In this document: piece after piece, positions 30,384-35,455 of the stretch
How the letters are laid out: each line of letters opens with the position of its first letter
Numbering within the stretch: position 1 is the first letter of the stretch
Virus record (IMG/VR): IMGVR_UViG_3300032289_000690
Location: 1-35,455 of that record
Direction: 5' to 3' (one strand)
Length of the DNA stretch: 35,455 nucleotides
DNA from: a virus
Position numbers and translations under genes: made by a program
The notes under the pieces: generated by a model
Databases searched by the model: none
What the model saw: only the letters and a program-made list of their open reading frames with translations
Told to the model about the DNA's origin: nothing

Positions 30384-31087
30384 ACTGGTACAAATTCTTT
30401 CCTAAGGACTTCCAGTTCAAGACTGCGCATCTTGACCACATGGAGAACCTGACCTATCGGCTCCTGCTGGATGAGATGTACATCACCGAACGGCCGATTG
30501 CTCTGGACCTTAAGCCACTGGCCCGAAGGCTGCGTTTGACCGAGGAAGTCATAGCGTCAGTGCTGGAAGAGTTTTTCCAGAAAACCGAGGCTGGCTGGGT
30601 CAATCCAAGGGTTGAGGAAGAGATGGTTGCATACCGTGCCACCTGCGAAAGACAGAGCCAAAATGCTTCCAAGCGTTGGAACAAGTCGAATGCCATGGCA
30701 TTGCCACGGGATGCCACTGCATTGCCACTGAATGCCAGTGCTATGCCACTTGATGCCACCGCAATGCCACTCGATGCCAATAGAAGTAGAAGTAGAAGAA
30801 TAGATATAGTCGAGTCGAATGAAAAAGTAGAACGATTTTTCGAGTTCTGGGCAACGTGGCCTGCAGGTAAGCGCAAGGTTGGGAAGCATGAGGCCCTGCG
30901 TCTCTGGCAACGTGATTCCTGCGAAGAAATTGCGCAGCGGATCATTGACCACCTCAAAGCCATGAAGTTGACCGAGCAGTGGCGCACCGGGTTTGAGCCG
31001 ATGCCTGCGACTTACCTTGGCCAGAAACGGTATTTCGACGAAATTCAACCGGACCAGACGATGGTTCAGGAACGGAGGGCACTATGA
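30380..31087 (+). CDS. Replication protein with DUF1376-type N-terminal domain
   Basis: GTG at 30380 (overlap with the previous TGA) gives 235 residues. Upstream in-frame codons back to 30128 would run through the HTH gene and are rejected. The N-terminus NWYKFFPKDFQFKTAHLDHM, NLTYRLLLDEMYITERPIAL resembles DUF1376, which occurs in phage replication initiators. Residues about 104-131 carry a seven-residue repeat ([ND]A[TMS]A[LM]P[LR]) encoded by iteron-like DNA. The C-terminal part (FFEFWATWPAGKRKVGKHEA) is similar to lambda O / primosomal helper proteins. Followed by primase-type zinc finger and helicase genes. Probably origin-binding. Confidence 0.75.
   Translation: MNWYKFFPKDFQFKTAHLDHMENLTYRLLLDEMYITERPIALDLKPLARRLRLTEEVIASVLEEFFQKTEAGWVNPRVEEEMVAYRATCERQSQNASKRWNKSNAMALPRDATALPLNASAMPLDATAMPLDANRSRSRRIDIVESNEKVERFFEFWATWPAGKRKVGKHEALRLWQRDSCEEIAQRIIDHLKAMKLTEQWRTGFEPMPATYLGQKRYFDEIQPDQTMVQERRAL
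30689..30780 (+). repeat. Iteron-like 21-bp direct repeats, candidate replication origin
   Basis: Four tandem 21-bp units start at 30689, 30710, 30731 and 30752, with a truncated fifth at 30773-30780. The consensus is RATGCCANNGCNWTGCCACNN. Unit 1 includes the perfect palindrome AATGCCATGGCATT (30689-30702). An A-rich stretch follows at once. The repeats lie in the reading frame of the replication protein gene. In lambda, four iterons plus an AT-rich region inside O form the origin, so this is a good candidate. The function is inferred. Confidence 0.7.
30781..30850 (+). other. A-rich stretch next to iterons, possible DNA-unwinding element
   Basis: Directly after the iterons come three AGAAGT-like units (TAGAAGTAGAAGTAGAAG), then ATAGATATAG and GAATGAAAAAGTAGAACGAT, then TTTTTCGAG. 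The stretch is purine- and A-rich and lower in GC than the gene around it. By analogy with lambda, it would be where the origin melts. It is also coding (RSRSRRIDIVESNEKVERFF), so the composition could simply reflect an Arg/Ser-Lys linker. Confidence 0.45.
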
Positions 31088-31494
31088 TCGATTCGATACT
31101 TTCGAGGCTTCAAAAGGTCAAGGGTGGCCGCGGGAGATGGACCGCCTGCTGTCCGCACCATCAGGACAAAAGTCCATCCTTAGCGATCCGACTGGTTGAA
31201 GACGGCCGGATCCTCCTGCACTGCTTCGGAGGGTGTTCGGTTGACGAGGTGGTCGGGTCGATGGGTATGAGCATCAACGACCTGTTTCCGCCCAGCGACA
31301 ACGGGCCTAAGTCGGCGGTCAAGCCTGCGTTTTACGCCAATGACCTCCTGCGAATCATCAAGTTTGAGACGACCATCGTGTCCCTGCTGGCTTCTGACGT
31401 AGCGCGGGGCAAGAAACTTTCAGAATCAGATCTAAACCGCGCAAAACTTGCCAGTGAGCGCATCTTTGAGGCAGCCAATTATGCAAATGTCTGA
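31084..31494 (+). CDS. Primase-type zinc-finger protein
   Basis: The protein has 136 residues with an ATGA overlap. The zinc-binding pattern is Cys23-x2-His26 (ACCPHHQDKSPSLAI) and Cys47-x3-Cys51 (LLHCFGGCSVDEV), like the CHC2 zinc domain of bacterial and T7-type primases. The usual TOPRIM catalytic domain is missing; the C-terminal half is helical. It is a standalone zinc-finger primase subunit or a truncated primase, encoded next to a DnaB-like helicase. Primase catalysis may come from the host. Confidence 0.8.
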   Translation: MIDSILSRLQKVKGGRGRWTACCPHHQDKSPSLAIRLVEDGRILLHCFGGCSVDEVVGSMGMSINDLFPPSDNGPKSAVKPAFYANDLLRIIKFETTIVSLLASDVARGKKLSESDLNRAKLASERIFEAANYANV

Positions 31495-32476
31495 CATCGA
31501 ACTCCGAGCCCGAGACCTTGACGAGGCCCGGAAGATCCGGATCGTTAAAAGCGGCGACATTGACATCGAGAAATGGTCCAAGTCCAGCGACATCGGACAG
31601 TTCGTCCGGGACCCTGCTGAATGGCTGCTGGAGATCAGCGCCGAATATGACGTCAAAACCACCTCTAAACGGGTCTGTATGCCGTGGACGAAGACCCATG
31701 AAGGGTTCGACTTCAGGAAGGGAGAAGTAACGGTCTACGCCGGCTCTAATGGCGGCGGGAAGTCATTGGCTACCGGACAGATCGCCATGAGCCTGATGGA
31801 GCAGGGCGAGAAGGTATGCGTGGCCTCATTTGAAATGAAACCCAAGCGCACCTTGCTGAGGATGTTGCGCCAGTTTGGCGGGTTCAACTTTGACATCCCC
31901 TTAATGCATGGCGTCAATCGCATCCACAGCATCATTGCCGAGTTTTCGGTTTGGGCTGACGGTTACTTGTGGCTGTACGACCAGCAGGGCAGCGTGTCAC
32001 CGCGGCAGGTGGTGGCCATGGCTCGTTACTGTGCGGTCGAACTTGGGATTGGCCACGTTTTTGTCGACAGTTTGATGAAGTGCGTGTCCGGCGAGGATGC
32101 ATACAACGAACAAAAGCAGTTTGTTGATGAGCTATGTGCCATCGCCCGGGACCACAACATTCACATCCACTTGATCCATCATATCCGCAAGGGCAGCAGC
32201 GAAGAGACCAAGCCAAACAAAATGGACATCAAGGGATCGGGCTCGATCACCGACCAAGTAGACAACGTATTCATTTGGTGGAGAAATAAAAAAAAGGAGC
32301 ATGATATTCAGAACGGGAACCCTCCCGACAATACGCAGCCTGATGCGATTATGATGTGCGAGAAACAGCGCAACGGAGAGTCAGAGCACTGGTACAACCT
32401 CTGGTACGATAAAGACAGCCAGCAGTTTATCGAGAGCGCAAACGCAGGACCAAAGAAATGGAAAAATCGTGATTGA
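31481..32476 (+). CDS. DnaB-like replicative helicase (RecA/DnaB fold)
   Basis: ATG at 31481 (GAGG nine bases upstream) gives 331 residues. An ATG two codons later is the alternative. Walker A AGSNGGGKS (87-95), SFEMKPKRTLLRML (116-129) with the catalytic-type Glu118, Walker B HVFVDSLMK (192-200), HLIHHIRK (230-237) and GSGSITDQVDNVFIWWR match DnaB/T7 gp4-type hexameric helicases. The N-terminal DnaB domain is absent, so loading may rely on the DUF1376-type protein and the zinc-finger protein encoded just upstream. Confidence 0.9.
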   Translation: MQMSDIELRARDLDEARKIRIVKSGDIDIEKWSKSSDIGQFVRDPAEWLLEISAEYDVKTTSKRVCMPWTKTHEGFDFRKGEVTVYAGSNGGGKSLATGQIAMSLMEQGEKVCVASFEMKPKRTLLRMLRQFGGFNFDIPLMHGVNRIHSIIAEFSVWADGYLWLYDQQGSVSPRQVVAMARYCAVELGIGHVFVDSLMKCVSGEDAYNEQKQFVDELCAIARDHNIHIHLIHHIRKGSSEETKPNKMDIKGSGSITDQVDNVFIWWRNKKKEHDIQNGNPPDNTQPDAIMMCEKQRNGESEHWYNLWYDKDSQQFIESANAGPKKWKNRD

Positions 32477-32813
32477 AATAACTTTGCCTTGGCCTCCTAG
32501 CCTCAACACATACTGGCGTCAATACAACGGCAGAGCCATCCTCAGCGAGAAAGGCCGGGCCTACCGCCGAGCCGTAATGGCTTTGTGCTTGCAACAAAGA
32601 GTTGACACTATAACCGGACCAATCAAAGTAGAGATTTTGGCCTACAGACCAGACAATAGAAAAAGAGATTTAGACAATTTACTTAAAGCCGCTCTTGATG
32701 GAATGGCAAAGGGGATGATTTACGAGGACGATGCGCAAATAAAAGACTTGAGAATTAGATGGGCAGACACAATTGGTGGGATGTTAAAGGTTAAAATTGA
32801 GGTGATACAGTGA
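32469..32813 (+). CDS. rusA: RusA-like Holliday junction resolvase
   Basis: The start is GTG at 32469 (overlaps the helicase end by eight bases); 114 residues. The PWPPSLNTYWRQ opening (7-18) is typical. Catalytic-type residues are visible: RDLDNLLKAALDG (66-78) with Asp67, Asp69, Lys73, and EDDAQIKDL (86-94) with Asp88. The length (about 115) matches RusA. It resolves branched DNA made during replication or recombination and is common in phage replication operons. Confidence 0.93.
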   Translation: MIEITLPWPPSLNTYWRQYNGRAILSEKGRAYRRAVMALCLQQRVDTITGPIKVEILAYRPDNRKRDLDNLLKAALDGMAKGMIYEDDAQIKDLRIRWADTIGGMLKVKIEVIQ

Positions 32814-33139
32814 AGCAAATTGACCCAAACGAAGCAATAGAATTTATTTTTAGGTCTGGCAAGGAGTACGCAAAGGCCCGAGCAGAACGGACGTACATCG
32901 AGGAATATCGCAAAAGTTTGAAGGCAATCCTCATGAAACGCAGCCGTGAGACCGCGGTCAATGCTCAGGAACGGGATGCATACAGTCAGGACGAGTATGT
33001 AACCCTGTTAGAGGGACTCAGGGCCGCTGTAGAGACCGAGGAGGAGCTACGCTGGTCGTTAGTAGCAGCGCAGGCTAGGATTGATGTATGGCGCAGTCAA
33101 GAGGCATCGGCAAGGCAAGAAGTGAGGGCTACATTATGA
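32810..33139 (+). CDS. Conserved helical phage protein
   Basis: The start is GTG (GTGA overlap); 109 residues. It is entirely helical and charged: EYAKARAERTYIEEYRKSLK, RSRETAVNAQERDAYSQDEY, AAVETEEELRWSLVAAQARI. I recognise the WRSQEASxRxExR ending and the NAQER.AY phrase from many phage early genes next to RusA. There is no known biochemical role; it could be a DNA- or protein-binding accessory to replication. Confidence 0.8.
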   Translation: MKQIDPNEAIEFIFRSGKEYAKARAERTYIEEYRKSLKAILMKRSRETAVNAQERDAYSQDEYVTLLEGLRAAVETEEELRWSLVAAQARIDVWRSQEASARQEVRATL

Positions 33140-33378
33140 AAGATCAGGCATGGAAGGATTGGTGGTCAAAGGCTCGCGGTGATGCACCGGTAGGTAGTTA
33201 TGACCCGCGAGAGGAGCACATTTATAAGGGTTGGTCGGCCGGTTGGGAGGCCGCGGAGGTTCAATCTCAACTTGAGATCATGCACCTCAAGGCTCAACTG
33301 TTGAGAGTTGGAAACCAGCAAGATGTTTTGAAAGCCGCATACCTCGCTGGACAAATGTCAGTAAAGGAGAAGAAATGA
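33136..33378 (+). CDS. Small early protein
   Basis: The start at 33136 (ATGA overlap) is preferred over 33088. The protein has 80 residues. The N-terminus is Trp/Lys-rich (MKDQAWKDWWSKARGD), followed by YKGWSAGWEAAEVQSQLEIM and a helix that may be a coiled coil (HLKAQLLRVGNQQDVLKAAY). No family is recognised. It is coupled to both neighbours. Confidence 0.7.
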   Translation: MKDQAWKDWWSKARGDAPVGSYDPREEHIYKGWSAGWEAAEVQSQLEIMHLKAQLLRVGNQQDVLKAAYLAGQMSVKEKK

Positions 33379-33515
33379 CCCATAACTGCCAGCAGTGCCG
33401 AGTAAACCCTGCAAGCCATAAGGTTCCAACGTCAACCGGGAAGGGGTTCCGTTGGAAGTGCGAGGCTTGCTTTAAACGACTAGCCCCGAGTGGGTTCAAG
33501 GACAAGGTGGCATGA
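33375..33515 (+). CDS. 46-residue zinc-ribbon protein
   Basis: ATG 33375 (ATGA overlap), TGA 33513-33515; 46 residues. Two Cys-x-x-Cys pairs, CQQC (5-8) and CEAC (29-32), flank a short basic loop (KGFRWK). This is a minimal zinc ribbon, common among small phage proteins that bind DNA, RNA or host polymerase. AAGGAG lies before the ATG. Confidence 0.75.
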   Translation: MTHNCQQCRVNPASHKVPTSTGKGFRWKCEACFKRLAPSGFKDKVA

Positions 33516-33712
33516 AACGCTGTTACCCAAAAAAACTGTACTACGTTATGTGCCGCTGGGTTGCTGTAAAAAATGGCAGCAGGAACTATGTCCGAACACC
33601 GTCTCTGGGCCGAGCGCGGTACTACGCCAAGCGATTGAAACTTGGCGTTCGCCAGATTGATGTGCGTCAAATGGGCAAGAAGGCGTATGTTTTGCAAGGA
33701 AGTTGGCTATGA
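33512..33712 (+). CDS. Small basic protein
   Basis: The protein has 66 residues, with an ATGA overlap with the zinc-ribbon gene. It is rich in Lys, Arg and Tyr (KRCYPKKLYYVMCRWVAVKN, RARYYAKRLKLGVRQIDVRQ) and ends in AYVLQGSWL. It is probably a small beta-rich, nucleic-acid-binding protein; no family is recognised. Confidence 0.65.
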   Translation: MKRCYPKKLYYVMCRWVAVKNGSRNYVRTPSLGRARYYAKRLKLGVRQIDVRQMGKKAYVLQGSWL

Positions 33713-33719
33713 AAGAATC

Positions 33720-33905
33720 ATGAAGTGCCCGGAATGCTTAGAACCAATGAGGACCAAAGACACGAGACAGTGGAGAGATACCGAGAAGGAATTTGATTGG
33801 GTAGAGCGGCGGCGGGTGTGCCCTTGCGGCTTTCGTTTGATGACAATCGAGATTCCTAAGGGCGTCTGGAATCAATACAGCGAGAGGCCAGTGGATGACA
33901 AATGA
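33720..33905 (+). CDS. Zinc-ribbon protein (CPEC ... CPC)
   Basis: The start at 33720 gives 61 residues beginning MKCPECLEPMRTKDTRQW; the in-frame ATG at 33642 lies inside the previous gene and is rejected. Cysteines: CPEC (3-6) and CPCG (about 35-38). The layout resembles the NrdR-type/phage zinc ribbon (MKCP.C......D.R....... RRR..C..C..R). It may be a transcriptional or nucleic-acid-binding factor. It overlaps the Ref-like nuclease gene by 11 bases. Confidence 0.75.
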   Translation: MKCPECLEPMRTKDTRQWRDTEKEFDWVERRRVCPCGFRLMTIEIPKGVWNQYSERPVDDK

Positions 33906-34173
33906 AGAGCGCCGCTACCTATCGCGGGTGGCGGAACTTGGATGCCTAGTATGCTCAAGAATGGGCTACCCCGGGACGCCTGCTGAAATACATCACAAAC
34001 GTGCCGGGACAGGGGCTGGCAGGCGCTCCAGCTATCTCGACGCCATGCCCCTGTGTCCTGAGCACCACCGCGGCAAGACGGGCCTACACGGCCTCGGGAC
34101 TAAAGGCTTCCCGAAGCATTGGGGTTATGACGAAGACGACTTGATCAGAGAAGTACGGGAAAAATTAGGTTAG
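33895..34173 (+). CDS. Ref-like HNH nuclease
   Basis: The protein has 92 residues. Zinc/HNH-type residues: CLVC (17-20), EIHHKRAGTGAGRRSSYLDA (31-50), PLCPEHHRGKTGLHGLGTK (52-70). This resembles the Ref (recombination enhancement function) / DUF968-type nucleases of phage P1 and lambdoid phages. Family members cut DNA with RecA or help recombination. It is the last gene before a 118-base intergenic gap. Confidence 0.85.
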   Translation: MTNEERRYLSRVAELGCLVCSRMGYPGTPAEIHHKRAGTGAGRRSSYLDAMPLCPEHHRGKTGLHGLGTKGFPKHWGYDEDDLIREVREKLG

Positions 34174-34291
34174 GGTTTCCCCTAGTGTGTTTTGTGAAAA
34201 TATTTTCTCAAAAGCGCACACAAAACATTTTGTCTGGGTTACTATCTCTCTACGCGCTGCACACCGCAGAGCGCCAACAGAGGAAAGTAAG
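34174..34291 (+). promoter_or_regulatory. Intergenic region with palindrome, probable promoter/operator
   Basis: This is the largest fully non-coding gap in the rightward early region. It contains a perfect palindrome, GAAAATATTTTC (34196-34207), and inverted arms TGTTTTGTG (34188-34196) and CACAAAACA (34219-34227). It precedes the next gene's GAGGAAAG ribosome site. No convincing -35/-10 pair was found; TACTAT at 34240-34245 is a weak -10 candidate. Functions as operator, promoter or RNA structure are all possible. Confidence 0.4.
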
Positions 34292-34582
34292 ATGGACCAG
34301 TCACAGATTCTCGCAGCCCAAGTCGACCAACTCGGTTACCTGCTCGCCCAGATCGACGTGTTGACCAAGCAGGCCAACCTGATCAAAGACGCCCTAAAAG
34401 ACCAAGCAACCCTGCCCGGCGGCAGCAAAGTCATCGACGGCAACCTGTTCCGCAGCACGATTGTCTCGGCCGACCGCGAGTTGTTCGACAGCAAAAAATT
34501 CATCGCTGCCCATGGTGAAGCTGCATACAAGCAGTACACCAAGATCAGCGCCAGCTTTTCTGTTCGTACCACCAGCAAGTAA
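34292..34582 (+). CDS. Small helical protein
   Basis: ATG 34292 with GAGGAAAG upstream gives 96 residues; the longer frame from 34187 is rejected because it runs through the regulatory gap. The N-terminus is a helical stretch (ILAAQVDQLGYLLAQIDVLT, KQANLIKDALKDQA), probably a coiled coil. The C-terminus is basic and Ser/Thr-rich (KISASFSVRTTSK). Followed by a GC-rich hairpin. Function unknown. Confidence 0.75.
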   Translation: MDQSQILAAQVDQLGYLLAQIDVLTKQANLIKDALKDQATLPGGSKVIDGNLFRSTIVSADRELFDSKKFIAAHGEAAYKQYTKISASFSVRTTSK

Positions 34583-34589
34583 ACCAACC

Positions 34590-34603
34590 GGGGCTTCGGC
34601 CCC
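34590..34603 (+). other. GC-rich UUCG-type hairpin between genes
   Basis: GGGGC-TTCG-GCCCC, a 5-bp stem with a UUCG tetraloop, lies eight bases after the upstream stop and before AAGGGA of the next gene. No T run follows, so it is not a standard intrinsic terminator. It may protect or process mRNA or tune translation. Confidence 0.6.
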
Positions 34604-34617
34604 AACCAAGGGAAAAA

Positions 34618-34872
34618 ATGGATTTTCAAACAGCACTCAAAGATTTGCCAGAAGGCACAGGCTTCGATTCATTCGTTCACAAAACAGTTGAAGACTTGTG
34701 TTGGCTTTGCCTGCACGAACTGGATATGCACGCTGAAGGTGAGTACTGGCACCCAGCGGCACGACGGAAAAAGTACCTGAACTTTTGCAGAAAGTACGGG
34801 TTTTATGAGGAGGAGGCCCAAGAGGAGTTTGAACTTGGCAAGGGCCTGAAAAAAGCAGACGCGCACATCTAA
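34618..34872 (+). CDS. Small acidic early protein
   Basis: The protein has 84 residues, with AAGGGA before the ATG. The sequence is helical with CWLCLHELDMH (28-38) and HPAARRKKYLNFCRKYGFYE, then EEAQEEFELGKGLKKADAH. It contains three Cys but no clear zinc pattern. No family is recognised. It lies between two hairpins. Confidence 0.7.
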   Translation: MDFQTALKDLPEGTGFDSFVHKTVEDLCWLCLHELDMHAEGEYWHPAARRKKYLNFCRKYGFYEEEAQEEFELGKGLKKADAHI

Positions 34873-34879
34873 CCAACCC

Positions 34880-34896
34880 GGGGGCTAACCACCCCC
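34880..34896 (+). other. GC-rich hairpin between genes
   Basis: GGGGG, loop CTAACCA, CCCCC: a 5-bp stem with a 7-base loop, seven bases after the upstream stop, followed by CACCCACAG and AAAGGAAAG of the next gene. No T run. It is similar in position to the hairpins at 34590 and 35113. Confidence 0.5.
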
Positions 34897-34917
34897 ACCC
34901 ACAGCAAAGGAAAGACC

Positions 34918-35103
34918 ATGACTTCATTAGACGTTCACGGCATTGAGAAAATCGAAGCACAAAAAACTGTGTTCCCGACATTTACGATGGTCAGATTAAC
35001 GCTGACCGACATCGATGGAAAAAAGTTCTACATCAATTCATACGTGCGTGAAGGCGTGAGTTTGGACGTGGAGTGGCTGCCTGACCTCGATGTCCGTAAA
35101 TAA
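34918..35103 (+). CDS. Small early protein
   Basis: The protein has 61 residues, with AAAGGAAAG before the ATG. It is beta-rich (IEAQKTVFPTFTMVRLTLTD, GKKFYINSYVREGVSLDVEW), suggesting a small barrel fold. No family is recognised. It is flanked by GC-rich hairpins. Confidence 0.7.
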   Translation: MTSLDVHGIEKIEAQKTVFPTFTMVRLTLTDIDGKKFYINSYVREGVSLDVEWLPDLDVRK

Positions 35104-35112
35104 ACCCAACCA

Positions 35113-35130
35113 GCCCCCTTCGGGGGGGGC
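35113..35130 (+). other. GC-rich UUCG-type hairpin between genes
   Basis: CCCCC-TTCG-GGGGG is the core, and the wider GCCCCC ... GGGGGC can also pair. It lies nine bases after the upstream stop and is followed directly by CAAGGA, the next ribosome site. No T run is present. Confidence 0.6.
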
Positions 35131-35141
35131 CAAGGACAATC

Positions 35142-35345
35142 ATGAATGTAATTTTTCAATCAGTTCGTAACTATTTAGAAGAAAGAGCAAAAGAACATTC
35201 AGAAAGCCGGCAAAGCCAAAGTGACTTTATGTTGGGCTCGTGTGAAATGCTGCTGGCCAGCGTCCTGTACGACATCAGCAAGAGCAACAAACCCTTGTTC
35301 GATCAGTGGATGAAGTACTTGACAGAAGGTGTAAAGTATGGATAA
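35142..35345 (+). CDS. Small early protein
   Basis: The protein has 67 residues, with AAGGA before the ATG. It is helical throughout: SVRNYLEERAKEHSESRQSQ, SDFMLGSCEMLLASVLYDIS, LFDQWMKYLTEGVKYG. No family is recognised. The end overlaps the start of the next gene by eight bases. Confidence 0.65.
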   Translation: MNVIFQSVRNYLEERAKEHSESRQSQSDFMLGSCEMLLASVLYDISKSNKPLFDQWMKYLTEGVKYG

Positions 35346-35455
35346 AAAAGGATATGCAGCCATGGCTAGAATTCTCAAACACGCAGTGAATATGAATGAA
35401 GGTTATGCGATGCACACCCTTGAACTTGACCGGCTGTGCCATTACATAATCGAAG
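35338..35455 (+). CDS. Start of another small gene, truncated by the window
   Basis: ATG 35338 opens a frame that stays open to the right edge: MDKKGYAAMARILKHAVNMN, then EGYAMHTLELDRLCHYIIE. The 39 visible residues are helical. Overlap with the preceding gene suggests coupling. Function unknown. Confidence 0.6.
   Translation, partial: MDKKGYAAMARILKHAVNMNEGYAMHTLELDRLCHYIIE

Noticed and set aside
1-35455. tRNA, rRNA, integrase, transposase or attachment sites
   Set aside because: None was recognised by eye. A dedicated tRNA search would be needed to exclude a divergent tRNA, but gaps between genes are too short for most.

Overview
The window is about 35 kb from the genome of a tailed double-stranded DNA bacteriophage, or a close prophage relative. 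Genes are packed tightly, and many start and stop codons overlap (ATGA, GTGA, TAATG). No host housekeeping genes, tRNAs, rRNA or integrase were seen. Terminase, portal and most of the capsid genes are missing and presumably lie upstream of base 1. Neck, nozzle-like and ejection-type proteins are present without tube or sheath genes, which suggests a short-tailed (podovirus-like) virion. A GH108-type endolysin and a three-TM-family holin point to a Gram-negative, probably proteobacterial, host. This host call is inference.

Layout. (1) 1-26682, plus strand: late region. It opens with a structural gene end, a KG-rich virion protein, a neck/adaptor protein with an inserted discoidin-like domain, and fibre genes. 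Next come three RCC1 beta-propeller genes of seven repeats each (5239-10483). A sulfotransferase-TPR-glycosyltransferase fusion (7530-9296) sits between the second and third of them. An APS-kinase-like gene (10910-11338) follows after one small gene. Then come small membrane proteins, endolysin and holin (11714-13180), a second adaptor-like protein, a fibre, a nozzle-like protein, a 1647-residue protein with 58 uninterrupted Gly-X-Y triplets, and three probable internal/ejection proteins. An intrinsic terminator (26733-26757) ends this block and lies inside the end of a convergent gene. (2) 26675-30045, minus strand: SSB-like protein, two small proteins, an HTH regulator, a GT32-type glycosyltransferase, a PD-(D/E)XK nuclease and small genes. 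(3) 30046-30179: divergent control region. (4) 30180-35455, plus strand: Cro/YdaS-like regulator, DUF1376-type replication protein, primase zinc finger, DnaB-like helicase, RusA-like resolvase, small genes, Ref-like HNH nuclease, then small early genes separated by GC-rich hairpins. Four 21-bp iteron-like repeats followed by an AT-rich stretch lie inside the DUF1376-type gene and resemble the origin inside lambda O.

Most interesting proposal: a phage sulfation/glycosylation module. The APS-kinase-like enzyme would make PAPS and the fusion protein would transfer sulfate (and sugar) to a target. The RCC1 tail propellers around it are the most obvious candidates. The domain calls rest on visible motifs; the pathway link and target are inference. 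A lambda-like replication origin and a collagen-like virion protein are further points of note.
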